Origin: CAYVVT01 sp964454335
GTDB taxonomy: Bacteria; Fidelibacterota; UBA8477; JABMPR01
DNA: 64,000 bases
Direction: 5' to 3'
Assembly: GCA_964454335.1 (NCBI GenBank)
Contig: CAYVVT010000010.1
Span: forward strand, 1-64,000
The notes under the pieces were generated by a model. The model was not told the origin of the DNA. It saw nothing but the letters and a program-made list of their open reading frames with translations, and did no database searches. Below are positions 63,955-64,000 of this stretch, one piece after another; within the stretch, counting starts at the first letter, position 1; each line of letters opens with the position of its first letter. Both the position numbers and the translations under genes were made by a program.

Positions 63955-64000
63955 GACATTCCAGGCTTTTCAAATCGCAGCAGAATAGCTACCCGATCTT

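Overview
The window looks like a draft chromosomal scaffold of a moderately GC-rich Gram-negative bacterium. A run of ten N at 53240-53249 marks an assembly join. Many lipoproteins, outer-membrane barrel proteins, a TolC/HlyD/ABC export cluster, a type B three-subunit succinate dehydrogenase and a four-helix-bundle gene amid short-period repeats fit the FCB (Fibrobacteres-Chlorobi-Bacteroidetes) side of the tree. A Marinimicrobia-like lineage is my best guess, made from gene content only and at low confidence. A group 3b NADP(H)-linked [NiFe] hydrogenase and a pyrophosphate-type phosphofructokinase suggest a fermentative or facultatively anaerobic metabolism.

Layout. 0-0.5 kb: a CAU tRNA next to a dense array of hairpins and a very short promoter-terminator unit. 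0.5-6.1 kb: dnaG, mutS2, cvpA and yqeY on the minus strand. 6.3-13 kb: an ACT protein, a histidine kinase, a response regulator, a hydrogenase maturation protease and the four hydrogenase subunits, transcribed leftward in the order beta-gamma-delta-alpha-protease-regulators. 13.3-19.3 kb: LON-domain, cupin, ElbB, Rieske, Nudix, glycerophosphodiesterase and penicillin-acylase genes. 19.4-26.6 kb: a plus-strand CHAD protein meeting tail to tail a 2073-residue protein that joins AddA-like and AddB-like halves in one chain. 26.7-31.3 kb: a lone E2-type acyltransferase, an NlpC/P60 lipoprotein with a barrel-like tail, a GNAT enzyme and a large lipoprotein. 31.3-34.3 kb: tRNA-Glu and tRNA-His, then an AT-richer two-gene signalling segment. 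34.3-37.1 kb: PPi-type PFK, ThyX and CysQ. 37.2-48 kb: an envelope-protein block of lipoproteins, barrels, a 31-residue membrane peptide and a YidD-TM2 fusion. 48.3-51.8 kb: sdhCAB. 52-57 kb: an acyltransferase, the four-helix-bundle gene, an envelope protein and proS. 57-63.9 kb: a Yip1/TolC/HlyD/ABC export operon.

How the parts fit. The hydrogenase genes, their protease and the two-component pair are tightly packed or overlapping, so they are probably one transcription unit. The upstream region carries two palindromes that could be operators. The 63.8 to 57.1 kb cluster reads as a complete tripartite efflux or export machine. The 37-48 kb block is the least understood part: several neighbouring genes of unknown function carry signal peptides, barrel-like C-termini and similar short beta-rich domains, and one pair is best explained as a broken or frameshifted single gene.

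The observations I rank highest are the single-chain AddA-AddB fusion, the tRNA-linked hairpin array, the YidD-TM2 and NlpC/P60-barrel fusions, the interrupted barrel gene at 45.1 kb, the orphan double-ACT protein tied to the hydrogenase operon, and the inverted micro-repeats around the four-helix-bundle gene. I found no CRISPR array, prophage, insertion sequence or rRNA.
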